From an uncultured Methanoregula sp. (GTDB lineage Archaea; Halobacteriota; Methanomicrobia; Methanomicrobiales; Methanospirillaceae), in the NCBI RefSeq assembly GCF_963677065.1, contig NZ_OY781872.1, forward strand, positions 1,669,419 to 1,733,418: a DNA stretch of 64,000 bases. Direction: 5' to 3'. Shown piece after piece: positions 9,164 through 16,987 of this stretch (positions within the stretch are counted from its first letter, which is position 1; each line of letters opens with the position of its first letter). The notes beneath the pieces were generated by a model. The model searched no databases. It was not told the DNA's origin and saw only the letters and a list, made by a program, of their open reading frames with translations. The position numbers were made by a program, and so were the translations under genes.

Positions 9164-9179
9164 TCCCGGATGGCGGGAT
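9163..9179. terminator. Short hairpin between DUF1848 and thiC
   Basis: A six-base perfect stem (ATCCCG/CGGGAT, loop GATGG) fills the gap between the convergent DUF1848 and thiC stops. It could serve as a bidirectional terminator. There is no long T-run on either side, so the call is tentative. Confidence 0.35.
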
Positions 9180-9182
9180 GCC

Positions 9183-10409
9183 CTAAAATTCCCGCATGAT
9201 CTTGATTGCACAGAACTCCCCGCACATCGTGCATTCGCCATCGCCGTCGGATAGTTCCCGGGCCCGGGCAGGATGCATGGTGCAGCGGATCTGGCCTTCC
9301 CGGTCAAGGGAGGCCCGGAGCCGGGCTACCTTTTTGTCTTCCGCATCGGTTCTGTACTTCACGGTGTCGCCGACATGGGCGGCAATCCGGAAGGCGATGA
9401 GGCCGTCCCTGACCGCATCCGGGCCGGGAAGGCCGAGATGTTCGGCAGGTGTTATGTAACAGAGATAATCGGCACCGGCAGCGCTTGCCGCACTACCCCC
9501 GATAGCCCCGGCAATGTGGTCGTAGCCTGCGCCTATATCCGTTGGCAGGGGGCCGGCTACGAAGAGCGGGAACGAAGAAGCTTTCCGGTACTCCCGGATA
9601 TACCGGGGAATCCGGTCGCTCCGGATATGGCCGCCGCACCCTTCGATGATCACCTGGACTCCGGCTTCATGGGCACGGTTGGCAAGGGCAGCATTGGCCC
9701 GGATCTCCTCGCGCTGCATGGCGTCCCGCTGGTCATGGATGCACCCGCTCCGGGCGGTGTTTCCGAGCGAGAGGACGATATCATGTTTGCGGCAGATGGA
9801 GAGAACTTCATCGAAATGCTCGATGTAGGGATTCTCGCACTGGTTTTTGAGCATGAATGCACTGGTGATGGATCCGCCTTTTGAGACCAGGCCAAGAATC
9901 CTCTTCTTTTTCCTGTACAGGTCGAGCATGGTCCGGCTTACGCAGTGGACAACGCAGGAACTGATCCCCTGCTCGGCGTGCCTGTGGAGGGTATCCAGGA
10001 TATCCTCGGACGTCATCTCTTTGAGACCATGCTCCACCACGGTCTGGTAAATGGGAACGGTTGTTATGGGAAGGGTTGTATGAGCAAGGATTGCAGCCCG
10101 GATGGCCGTAATGTCCCCGCCCATCGAGAGGTCGCTGATGGTGTCGCCTCCGAACTCTTCCGCAATGCGGGCTTTTTCAAGCTCGTCTTCAAGGCATGCT
10201 TTGCCCGTGGATGTTCCCAGGTTGACATTGATCTTGGTCCGGAGATCCTTACCAATACCCACCATCCGTTTCCCCCGCTGCATGATGACTGCCCGTCCTG
10301 CAGCTACATGTCCGCGGAGTATCTCCGGATCAATATTCTCCTCCCCTGCAACCTGCTGCATCTGGGGTGTGATCCTTCCCCTTTGTGCTTCTTCGATCAG
10401 TGTCCGCAT
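9183..10409 (-). CDS. thiC: Phosphomethylpyrimidine synthase ThiC
   Basis: This 408-residue radical-SAM enzyme converts aminoimidazole ribotide to HMP-P in thiamine synthesis. Family blocks include NVNLGTST, EEFGGDTISDLSMGGD, GNTARSGCIHD, EGCGGH and DIGAGYDHI. The C-terminal Fe-S motif reads CTMCGEFC (Cx2Cx3C), one residue shorter than the bacterial Cx2Cx4C. The open frame extends far upstream, but MRTLIEEAQ at 10409 is the family start and has GGGAGAGG just before it. No thi-box (CTGAGA) riboswitch is visible in the 280 bases upstream. It diverges from the HemK2-like gene. Confidence 0.95.
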   Translation of the reverse strand: MRTLIEEAQRGRITPQMQQVAGEENIDPEILRGHVAAGRAVIMQRGKRMVGIGKDLRTKINVNLGTSTGKACLEDELEKARIAEEFGGDTISDLSMGGDITAIRAAILAHTTLPITTVPIYQTVVEHGLKEMTSEDILDTLHRHAEQGISSCVVHCVSRTMLDLYRKKKRILGLVSKGGSITSAFMLKNQCENPYIEHFDEVLSICRKHDIVLSLGNTARSGCIHDQRDAMQREEIRANAALANRAHEAGVQVIIEGCGGHIRSDRIPRYIREYRKASSFPLFVAGPLPTDIGAGYDHIAGAIGGSAASAAGADYLCYITPAEHLGLPGPDAVRDGLIAFRIAAHVGDTVKYRTDAEDKKVARLRASLDREGQIRCTMHPARARELSDGDGECTMCGEFCAIKIMREF

Positions 10410-10696
10410 GCGTCCTCTCCCTTCTCTTACATCTATTGGGGGCATTTTTGATATTTCTGCTGAATCTCCGGTAACCGTTTTCCCGTCGGGTATCATGCAG
10501 GGGTATTTCCCGGGGTTTTTCCCGGCTTCGGTCATTTTCTGAAAAAATGGGATGAATGGCCAGATTTCCGATAATAAACTACCGGCAGGTTTATTGTACA
10601 TCGCATTTTTCTGTCCTGCTCTTTTGCCGTCCGGTGGTTTCACTGCTGACGTGAGGCAATCCCTTTTTGCCCGCCCCGTTGTATCATTCATGAATA

Positions 10697-11251
10697 ATGT
10701 CCTACGATCCCGCCCAGGTTTACGCACCGGAGGCCGATACCTTCCTTCTCCTCCGGGCAGCACAGGCCGAGGTACGGCCCGCCGACCGGGTGCTGGAAGT
10801 AGGTACCGGTTCAGGTACCGTTGCAGCGGGGCTCCCAAAAACAGTCCGTGTCCTTGCAACGGATATCAACCCGCATGCTGCAGCCTGTGCCCGGGAAAAA
10901 GGGCTTGACGTGATCCGCACCGATCTCGTTTCCGGCCTTCGGGGACCCTTTGATCTGATCCTCTTCAACCCCCCTTACCTGCCCACGCAGCCGGAGGAGC
11001 GGATCGATGACTGGCTGGAGTACGCGCTCGACGGGGGATCTACCGGGCGGGAAGCCATTGGGCGCTTTGCCGGAATGGTGGGAACGATCCTTACCCCCAA
11101 CGGGCGGATCCTTCTCCTTGTCTCTTCCCTGACCGGTCTCCCTGAAGTCAGTGCGATATTCGAGAAGTTCGGCTACAGGGTTTCAGTCTTTGCAGAAGAG
11201 CCTGTTGAAGATGAAATGCTGTATGTGCTTCGTATAGCCCGCCGGGACTGA
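10697..11251 (+). CDS. HemK2/PrmC-like class I methyltransferase
   Basis: This 184-residue SAM methyltransferase has motif I EVGTGSGTVA, ATDINPHAA and the NPPY tetrapeptide (FNPPYLPTQ) that marks enzymes methylating Gln or Asn amides. It lacks the N-terminal domain of bacterial PrmC, as do archaeal/eukaryotic HemK2 (Mtq2) proteins, which methylate the GGQ motif of class I release factor. The GGQ role is inferred from family. In many euryarchaea this gene directly follows ksgA; here DUF1848 and thiC come between. Confidence 0.88.
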   Translation: MSYDPAQVYAPEADTFLLLRAAQAEVRPADRVLEVGTGSGTVAAGLPKTVRVLATDINPHAAACAREKGLDVIRTDLVSGLRGPFDLILFNPPYLPTQPEERIDDWLEYALDGGSTGREAIGRFAGMVGTILTPNGRILLLVSSLTGLPEVSAIFEKFGYRVSVFAEEPVEDEMLYVLRIARRD

Positions 11252-11269
11252 GATTCTTCTTTTCTTTGG

Positions 11270-12061
11270 TCAAACGATCAGGCGTTTCTTCATCAGGTTG
11301 ATGGAGAGGATGCAGACGATAGTTGCGAAAACGAGGATATAGGCGAGATGGATGAGCAGCATCCACGAGAACGAAGGCAGGGTGAACATCCGCATGATCG
11401 CAACGATATGGGTAAGCGGCAGGACCAGGAAGGCCACGTACTGGAGCAGTTGCGGCAGGAGTGCGAGCGGGAAGAACGTTCCCGAGAAGAGCGTCATCGG
11501 GGTGATGAAGAGGAATGCCGGGTAGTTGAGGGTGTCGATCCCGGGCGTTATTGCCGTAAAACACATCCCGAGACCGGCAAACAACAGCCCCCCGAGGAAC
11601 GCGAGCGGGATGGCAAGCAGGGAGGCGGGGAGCGAGATGACCCCGAACGCTGCCAGGACCGGGAGCATGATCGCGACATACATGACCGAGCGCGTGGCTC
11701 CCCAGAGGATCTCCCCCGCGATAACATCCTCTATCGAGAGCGGGGTTGCGATCATGGCATCGAAGCTCTTCTGGTAATACATCCGGACATAGGAACCGTA
11801 CGTGCACTCGAAGAACGCGGAGTTCATCACGGCAATAGCCAGAATTGCAGGTGCAATGTAGTTCACATAGGGAATTCCGTTGATGACACCGACATAAGCC
11901 CCGATGCCGAGGCCGATGGCAAAGAGGTAGAGGAAGGCCTCGATGAACGGAGGAAAGAAGTTCACTTTCCAGGTCCGGACAAAGACCCCGAGGTTCCGCT
12001 GCCAGACCCTGACGGCACGCCTTGTGATCTTTGGCAGGGTGAAGACGGGTACTGCGTTCAT
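11270..12061 (-). CDS. ABC-2 type transporter permease
   Basis: This 263-residue membrane protein has six predicted hydrophobic segments and the ABC-2 layout of the DrrB/NodJ type; FFECTYGSYVRMYYQ and GEILWGATRS match its cytoplasmic coupling region. The start is the ATG at 12061, which overlaps the stop of the ATPase gene by four bases (ATGA), rather than an upstream in-frame start at 12142. It forms an export complex with the neighbouring ATPase. The substrate (drug, lipid or polysaccharide) cannot be told from sequence. Confidence 0.88.
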   Translation of the reverse strand: MNAVPVFTLPKITRRAVRVWQRNLGVFVRTWKVNFFPPFIEAFLYLFAIGLGIGAYVGVINGIPYVNYIAPAILAIAVMNSAFFECTYGSYVRMYYQKSFDAMIATPLSIEDVIAGEILWGATRSVMYVAIMLPVLAAFGVISLPASLLAIPLAFLGGLLFAGLGMCFTAITPGIDTLNYPAFLFITPMTLFSGTFFPLALLPQLLQYVAFLVLPLTHIVAIMRMFTLPSFSWMLLIHLAYILVFATIVCILSINLMKKRLIV

Positions 12062-12966
12062 TCCCTGAGAGTCCTCCCGGTCAGTTTCAGAAATACGTCC
12101 TCCAGCGATGCAGGACGGGTGAGCACTTTTTTGGGCTGGCACCGGTCAAAGAGGGTCCGCGCCACGTCCCGGGCAGATCCGGTTGCGATCTGGATGGTAT
12201 CCCCGAAGGTTTCATAGGCGATCTGCATCCCGTCAAGGCAGGCAAGCACCCCGGGGGTGTTCTCCACTTCCACGATCTCTTCGCCAACATGCTTCCTGAC
12301 GAGATCCGCGGGAGTGCCTTCTTCCAGGATCTTCCCGTTGTCCATGATCACGAGCCGGTCGCAGAGCCGGGCTGCTTCATCCAGGTAATGCGTGGTCATG
12401 ACAATGGTTTTTCCTTCCGCCCGCAGGAGCCGGAGCCTCTCCCAGATCAGGTGCCGGGCCTGGGGGTCGAGGCCGATGGTCGGCTCGTCAAGGATGAGCA
12501 GGTCCGGGCTGTTGACAAGCGCCCGGGCAAGGATCAGCCGCCGTTTCATTCCCCCGGAGAGCTTGTCGACCGACACATCCCTCTTCTCCTGGAGCTGCAC
12601 GAACTCCAGCAGTTCATCGGCCTTTTTTTCAGCAGCCCCGGGCAGAATATCGAAATACCGGGCATATGTGAAGAGATTGCCGAAGCAGGAAAAATCCGGG
12701 TCGAGATTGGTCTCCTGAGGAACAATGCCCAGCCGCTGCTTGATCTCTGCCGGGCTCTTGTCCGGGTCCATGCCGAAGACCGCAAGATCTCCCGAGCTCC
12801 GGGGAGAGATGCAGGTGATCATCTTCATCGTGGTTGTCTTTCCGGCACCGTTCGGGCCGAGGAACCCGAATATCTCCCCGGATTTCACGGAAAAACGGAT
12901 GCCGCTGACTGCAGCGGTCTTCCCGTAATTCTTCCCAAGATCACGAGCTTCGATGATGGCCGGCAT
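12058..12966 (-). CDS. ABC-2 type transporter ATP-binding protein
   Basis: This 302-residue ABC ATPase has Walker A GPNGAGKT (37-44), a Q-loop in VPQETNLDP, signature LSGGMKRR, Walker B LLILDEPTIGLD and the switch His in MTTHYLDEA. The C-terminal DUF4162-like tail (LEDVFLKLTGR) is typical of DrrA/CcmA-family exporters. It is co-encoded with the overlapping downstream permease. It starts at 12966, 44 bases from the PsiE-like gene upstream. Confidence 0.93.
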   Translation of the reverse strand: MPAIIEARDLGKNYGKTAAVSGIRFSVKSGEIFGFLGPNGAGKTTTMKMITCISPRSSGDLAVFGMDPDKSPAEIKQRLGIVPQETNLDPDFSCFGNLFTYARYFDILPGAAEKKADELLEFVQLQEKRDVSVDKLSGGMKRRLILARALVNSPDLLILDEPTIGLDPQARHLIWERLRLLRAEGKTIVMTTHYLDEAARLCDRLVIMDNGKILEEGTPADLVRKHVGEEIVEVENTPGVLACLDGMQIAYETFGDTIQIATGSARDVARTLFDRCQPKKVLTRPASLEDVFLKLTGRTLRE

Positions 12967-13010
12967 AATCCTGTTTTTATGAATTGATCCCCTGTTTTTG
13001 TCCTGAAAGA

Positions 13011-13436
13011 TCAGCTGCTTCCTTCCGGCTTGATGAGTACAATGCCTGCGATCAGGACCGCAAGGAGGGCGACCGTTCCCACGAGCACATACGGGTCAAC
13101 CGATCCCATGTTGTATACCAGGACATGCCGGATCATGCCGGTCAGGCCGGCGGTGAGCAGGGCCCGCACTTCCACGTGCTTTGTCCTGAAGTAGACTGTC
13201 ACGGTCTCGAAGAGGACGATGATCGTGATGGTCAGAAGGATCGAATTGATCACGCCGATAATCAGGCTGTTGGTAAAATCCCTGTTTGCGATCATCTGGG
13301 CGATCAGCTGTGCAGCATCGTAGACCGAAAACAACGCGATGATCGTGAGCATGACTGCCACGATCATGTAGAAGATCATCGGTACTGCCGAGAAGAATTT
13401 GATTATGAATTCGACAGGTCCCATCTGTTCTGCCAT
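13011..13436 (-). CDS. PsiE-like small membrane protein
   Basis: This 141-residue integral membrane protein has four hydrophobic helices (about residues 15-45, 55-75, 95-110 and 115-135). Its general plan and the LFETVTVYFRTKHVEVRALLTAG-like segment (FETVTVYFRTKHV) resemble the phosphate-starvation-inducible PsiE family. A function has not been shown for the family. It lies upstream of the ABC exporter on the same strand, 44 bases away, and could be co-transcribed with it. Confidence 0.6.
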   Translation of the reverse strand: MAEQMGPVEFIIKFFSAVPMIFYMIVAVMLTIIALFSVYDAAQLIAQMIANRDFTNSLIIGVINSILLTITIIVLFETVTVYFRTKHVEVRALLTAGLTGMIRHVLVYNMGSVDPYVLVGTVALLAVLIAGIVLIKPEGSS

Positions 13437-13521
13437 ATATCAATCACCGGTTCGGATGTGATAGTGTTGCCAAGAGTCTATGATAAAATATTGGGTGGAT
13501 ACAGGCCTGGTATCCCGCGGG

Positions 13522-13989
13522 TCATTTCCCCAGTCTCCCGATTGCTTCGGACGCGGCCTCTCTTACATCGGAGAATGGATCGCGGGAAAGTTCCCGCAGG
13601 GGTTCGAGTGCCCGCCGGTTCCCAAGTCTTCCCAGCACCTGCGCAGCGCCGATCCTGACCTGGAGATTTTTGTCTTTCAGGCAGGCAATAAGGGGATCGG
13701 CAGCGGCCGGGTCCCGGATCTTCCCAAGGCCGGCGATTGCCGCAGCCCGCACGGAGGGTTCGGGATCGTCAAGGGCCCGGACAAGGAACGGGACCGCTGC
13801 GGAATCCCCAAGCCGTCCGAGAGAGAGGACAACCTCCATCCGGACCGGCCCGCTCGTATCGTCAAGAGCCGATCCAAGCGGCCCGGCAGCAGCGGGATCC
13901 CCGGATTTGCCCAGCAATGTTGCAGCTTCTTTCCGTTCTTTTACCGTTGCGCCGTTCAGCCCGGAAGCGAGCCGGCCAATGTCCGCCAT
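13522..13989 (-). CDS. HEAT-repeat (PBS lyase-type) protein
   Basis: The 155-residue protein consists of about five tandem 31-residue helical repeats with the pattern DpaAaPLixaLkDxxxxVRxxAaxaLGrlGd (for example DDPEPSVRAAAIAGLGKIRDP). Such HEAT repeats form solenoids for protein-protein contact. It starts 14 bases after the upstream 115-residue gene on the same strand, suggesting an operon. No partner is identifiable from sequence alone. Confidence 0.85.
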   Translation of the reverse strand: MADIGRLASGLNGATVKERKEAATLLGKSGDPAAAGPLGSALDDTSGPVRMEVVLSLGRLGDSAAVPFLVRALDDPEPSVRAAAIAGLGKIRDPAAADPLIACLKDKNLQVRIGAAQVLGRLGNRRALEPLRELSRDPFSDVREAASEAIGRLGK

Positions 13990-14003
13990 AACGCTTCAAA
14001 GCC

Positions 14004-14351
14004 TCAGTGTTCGCAGGAATACCCGGACTCGTAGGCGTCGATCACTTTCTTGGCAATCTCCGGCGAGAGCCGGTCGTGGACGAGATGGACGAGCGCCTCG
14101 ACGTCTTCGACCGGGAGGCAGCCCATGCTCTCCTCGCCCTTTTCTATGAGTCCGGTGATATAGGTGAGTTCCTCGTTGCTGAGCCGGCCGATCCTTTCCA
14201 GAAAATCATTGCTGTCTTCGGAGAAGTGGTTGGAGACCGGCGGGAGGATCGAATGGAACGTGTGTCCCGAACCCGAGCAGGTCAGCTCGCCGCATTCGGG
14301 TGCAAGTTTTTTGAGAATGGCAATATCCTTTTCAGAAAGATCCCGTGGCAT
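14004..14351 (-). CDS. Hypothetical protein, 115 residues
   Basis: I do not recognise the family. The protein is soluble and mostly helical, with cysteines at CGELTCSGSGH near the N-terminus, in MGCLPVED in the middle and at the extreme C-terminus (YSCEH). The middle (EDVEALVHLVHDRLSPEIAKKVIDAYESG) looks like a helical bundle. It is followed by the HEAT-repeat gene after 14 bases. Codon use and base composition match the neighbours, so I regard it as a real gene. Confidence 0.6.
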   Translation of the reverse strand: MPRDLSEKDIAILKKLAPECGELTCSGSGHTFHSILPPVSNHFSEDSNDFLERIGRLSNEELTYITGLIEKGEESMGCLPVEDVEALVHLVHDRLSPEIAKKVIDAYESGYSCEH

Positions 14352-14482
14352 GGTAACAGTCCAGAACTAGTGTTTGCGGGTGCCATGCATATTCCTGCCG
14401 ATGGATACCCCAAAAAAGGATCCGCCCGGAACGATCCCGTGAGATCCTGCCCCGGAAACAGGCATCAACGAGAAAAAAAAGA

Positions 14483-14908
14483 TCAGAAATATTTCCCGAG
14501 CCAGTTCTTGATGCCTGCGAAGAATCCGCCGCTGCTTCTGGAACCGCTCTTGGAGCTGCCCTTGGAGCCGGAGGAAGATCTCCGGATGGGCTTGGCCTCT
14601 TTCTCGGCCCTTGGCTCAAGAACCTGCTTCTCGGGCCGGGTGATGGTCCTCCGGGGGGCCGGGGATTCCCGCACGGGAATATCCCGGAGATTGCCCTGGG
14701 GTTCGTCGTCCATGGGTTCAAATCCCCAGGCAAAGCCGATCTTGTACGCCTGTTCGTTCTGCCGGATCCAGTTGGCAGCGTTCATGTACCCGCGGTCTTC
14801 GGCTTTTTTAATCGTGTCCTGGTGATCCTGCGTAAAGTGAATCTCGCGCTGAAGGGCGATTAACTCCTCATACGCTCTTCCGGGAACCTTGATCTTCTCC
14901 CTGCTCAT
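14483..14908 (-). CDS. Hypothetical protein with basic Ser/Gly-rich tail
   Basis: The 141-residue protein has a helical N-terminal half (residues 1-65; EELIALQREIHFTQDHQDTIKKAEDRGY), a Pro/Arg linker, a low-complexity Ser/Gly/Lys stretch (about 108-128) and a short amphipathic end GGFFAGIKNWLGKYF. The tail could bind membrane or nucleic acid, but this is speculative. A TATA-like TTTATA on the minus strand (14940-14945) lies about 32 bases before the start. No family is recognised. Confidence 0.6.
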   Translation of the reverse strand: MSREKIKVPGRAYEELIALQREIHFTQDHQDTIKKAEDRGYMNAANWIRQNEQAYKIGFAWGFEPMDDEPQGNLRDIPVRESPAPRRTITRPEKQVLEPRAEKEAKPIRRSSSGSKGSSKSGSRSSGGFFAGIKNWLGKYF

Positions 14909-14937
14909 AACTCTTCATATAGGGTTATGCAGGGATA

Positions 14938-14947
14938 GACTATAAAA
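14938..14947 (-). promoter_or_regulatory. TATA-box candidate for the 141-residue hypothetical gene
   Basis: On the minus strand this reads ATTTTATAGT, close to the archaeal TATA consensus. It lies about 32 bases upstream of the ATG at 14908, which would give a leader of roughly ten bases. A plus-strand role is less likely because the next plus-strand gene starts 135 bases further on. Confidence 0.45.
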
Positions 14948-15080
14948 TGTTTCCTCATAAATACGCGGAAATTACGGGCTATTTGGTATCCGGATTGTAA
15001 GAATCGGTCAGAACACGCATCGCACAAAATTGATAAGGATTCCGGTCAATTGTCCACCATATCAGGTTTGGAGGATCAGC

Positions 15081-15269
15081 ATGGTAAAAGTTGTGTATGA
15101 AGGAGACGATTTCAAGAGGATGACAAGGGCTGACAAGATCGCCCTGGATCGTCTCGTTGCCTCGGGCAAGATCGGCATTTTCGAAGTGGCGTACAAAGAG
15201 ACCAAGATCAAGATCGAGATCAAGAAGAAGGGAATGGATCTCGTTGTCAAACGCTTCCGGGCGATCTGA
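15081..15269 (+). CDS. Small conserved-looking hypothetical protein, 62 residues
   Basis: The 62-residue protein starts MVKVVYEGDDF; the ATG is preceded by GGAGGATCAGC, a good ribosome-binding site, so I prefer it to an upstream in-frame start at 15030. It is highly charged with a helix (RADKIALDRLVASG) followed by alternating Lys/Ile beta-strands (KETKIKIEIKKKG). No family is recognised. It stands alone between the divergent 141-residue gene and the inverted-repeat gap. Confidence 0.65.
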   Translation: MVKVVYEGDDFKRMTRADKIALDRLVASGKIGIFEVAYKETKIKIEIKKKGMDLVVKRFRAI

Positions 15270-15415
15270 CCGGACCGGTCATCGGATCTATCCCCTTTTC
15301 ATGCATTTTCCTTTTTTCCGTATGCATTATCTCAGGACCGGGCTCCGGGAACCGGTTGTTTCCGAAAGGAACGGGCTTGTTGATCTCCCGGCAACTCCGG
15401 CCCGGTGGATTTGTT

Positions 15416-15434
15416 GGGGGGGTCTGTGGTGAAA
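15416..15434 (+). repeat. Left arm of 19-base inverted repeat (G-run family)
   Basis: The arm reads GGGGGGGTCTGTGGTGAAA and is matched exactly in inverted orientation at 15522-15540, with an 87-base AT-rich spacer. It sits in the 466-base gap 15270-15735. The eight bases upstream (GGATTTGT) also precede a related G-run repeat near 53924. Role unknown. Confidence 0.85.
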
Positions 15435-15521
15435 AAAAAATTTTACCCGCTTGCCATAAGTCGGAATTCTCCGTCGTAATTTTAGATTTTTACTCCCCTT
15501 TTGGAGAATGAATTTCAAAAC

Positions 15522-15540
15522 TTTCACCACAGACCCCCCC
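15522..15540 (-). repeat. Right arm of 19-base inverted repeat
   Basis: This is the exact reverse complement of 15416-15434. The two arms could form a long hairpin in RNA or DNA. A third, shorter GGGGGGTCGGGAGGG element follows at about 15619-15633. The rest of the gap 15270-15735 shows no coding potential that I can support. Confidence 0.85.
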
Positions 15541-15735
15541 AGGCCCCGATCATTTTTCCGCAGAAAATGAATCAGGATTATACCGAAAAACCGGGGCTCT
15601 TTCAAGCTTTTTCGGGAAGGGGGGTCGGGAGGGATAATTTGTGTTCGCTGTCGTCCGCAGGGTCAGACATCTCTCAGGTGTACCCTGTACGCAATCGGCT
15701 TTTTGTAGACCGGGCATCAACCGGTAGGTGCTCTC

Positions 15736-16008
15736 ATGACCTACCTGACCTGGGGCTGCGATCCCTTGAAAGAGGAATGTGAATCCTGCCTCGATGCCCT
15801 GTGCAATGCGTGTGCGGAGCGGTTTCGGAAAAATCCCGGAAAAAATGAACCTCCGGAGGGTCTTGAAATAATCGGTGATGACTTCCTGGAACCTGACTGT
15901 GACAATTGCGACCTCGAAAAGAAGCCCGACTGTCCCCACTGTGAGATTGTCCTGCAGGTCTGCCGGAACTGCCGGGATGCTGAAACCTGCGAATTCAGAA
16001 TTTGTTAA
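15736..16008 (+). CDS. Small 13-cysteine protein with five CxxC motifs
   Basis: The 90-residue protein has cysteines at 8, 15, 18, 23, 26, 55, 58, 66, 69, 76, 79, 85 and 90. These make CxxC pairs at 15/18, 23/26, 55/58, 66/69 and 76/79, in two clusters separated by a Pro-rich acidic linker. The spacing suggests zinc or Fe-S binding, and the protein is strongly acidic. I do not recognise the family. A modest GGTG lies six bases before the ATG. It could be a zinc-ribbon-type or ferredoxin-like metalloprotein; no homologue is named. Confidence 0.65.
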   Translation: MTYLTWGCDPLKEECESCLDALCNACAERFRKNPGKNEPPEGLEIIGDDFLEPDCDNCDLEKKPDCPHCEIVLQVCRNCRDAETCEFRIC

Positions 16009-16093
16009 GAAATGAAAAAATGGCCGGCAGATTCAAGTTCCGCTGCATTTGCCGGGTTTGTCTTTTTGAGCCTTTCCGGAATTCCTCCGGGAT

Positions 16094-16318
16094 TCACCCC
16101 TCCTGCTCTCCTGCAATAAGGCGGCGCAGGATATCTTCAAGGGAAGTTTCCTCAAGAGTTGCACCGGTAAAATCGCCCCCTTCTTCAATAATCAGGGCAA
16201 CCGGTGTGACTGTCGCAGTCATGCCCAGTCCCATGGTAACGCCCGTTTCGGTGACAACGGGATAGATCTTCCGGTCCCCGTCTATGAACGGATCCTGGAG
16301 CCGTATGGCTGCCTTCAC
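16094..16318 (-). CDS. Mini GerW-like protein (74 residues, GTG start)
   Basis: Starting at the GTG whose first bases overlap the DUF2953 stop (GTGA), the frame encodes 74 residues. The core GDRKIYPVVTETGVTMG followed by VTPVALIIEE parallels GEKVVVPVARYGFAFG and IEPVALIVL in the GerW protein upstream, so I infer a reduced paralogue lacking the helical N-terminus and the Gly-rich loop. The open frame extends upstream inside DUF2953 but the overlapping GTG with GGGGTG before it is the likely start. It ends in a short helix (EDILRRLIAG). No function is known. Confidence 0.6.
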   Translation of the reverse strand: MKAAIRLQDPFIDGDRKIYPVVTETGVTMGLGMTATVTPVALIIEEGGDFTGATLEETSLEDILRRLIAGEQEG

Positions 16319-16974
16319 GCAGCAGCACCCCGGGAATTGTGTCGGAAGATAGTGGTAAAACCTTCTGCAAAAAGTGACTTCATCAGCCGGAAGAGTGCGA
16401 TGATAACCCGAAGCGGGTGGCAAAGATCCATCCGGATATCCATATCGCAGGAGAAGACTTCGCGGTCGAAGATCGGCTCAACCTCGATCCGGATATGCAG
16501 CGCTTCGAGCATGAAACGGCATGCCCAGTAATACCCGTAGCATAACCCTGTCAGCGCAGGATCGCCAAGCCCGAGGACGATCTTTCCTTTAGCTCCCATA
16601 AACCGGCTCTCCTGCCAGATAACCGATCCGAACATTTCGATGGGCTTTATCAGATTTCCTGAGAACCGGGGGCTTTTTTTTGGAGATCCCGGGGGTATCC
16701 GGTCCCCCCTGCTGCCCATGGTAATGCGGTCAGGGAGAATGGTTTTCAGGACCCGTCTGCCGACAAGCAGCTCCATCCGGGTTCCCATCCGGTCATGCTC
16801 TATCCGAGCCCCCAAAACCCCCCAGGTGATCGTGAAGGCGTCCCGTGCCGAGTTTTCCCTGATAGTAAAACTCAGTACGGATCGCACTGGGATCACATAC
16901 AGGAGAGCGAGCGGGATGAAGATCGCGATGATGAGACATCCCAGGAGGCATGCTGTCAGGAGAAGTGCATCCAT
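16315..16974 (-). CDS. DUF2953 domain membrane-associated protein
   Basis: This 219-residue protein has an N-terminal membrane segment (about residues 3-28), then a soluble DUF2953 part with LGLGDPALTGLCYGYYW and a C-terminal EPIFDREVFSCDMDIRM...LCHPLRVI block. In Bacillus the DUF2953 gene ytfI is paired with the GerW gene ytfJ; here it follows a GerW gene by 13 bases and overlaps a mini-GerW gene by four. The role in non-sporulating archaea is not known. Confidence 0.8.
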   Translation of the reverse strand: MDALLLTACLLGCLIIAIFIPLALLYVIPVRSVLSFTIRENSARDAFTITWGVLGARIEHDRMGTRMELLVGRRVLKTILPDRITMGSRGDRIPPGSPKKSPRFSGNLIKPIEMFGSVIWQESRFMGAKGKIVLGLGDPALTGLCYGYYWACRFMLEALHIRIEVEPIFDREVFSCDMDIRMDLCHPLRVIIALFRLMKSLFAEGFTTIFRHNSRGAAA

Positions 16975-16987
16975 GCAATACCGGAGA

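Noticed and set aside
10410-10696. Possible TPP riboswitch upstream of thiC
   Set aside because: No CTGAGA thi-box or the paired ACC..TGA/GG motifs are visible on the minus strand.
10410-10859. N-terminal extension of ThiC by up to 150 residues in the open frame
   Set aside because: The extension is low-complexity and unlike the family; the ATG at 10409 has a good ribosome-binding site and the family start sequence.
14711-14727. GGGTTCAAATCCCC, resembling a tRNA T-arm
   Set aside because: It lies inside the coding frame of the 141-residue hypothetical protein (GFEP) and no acceptor or anticodon stem surrounds it.
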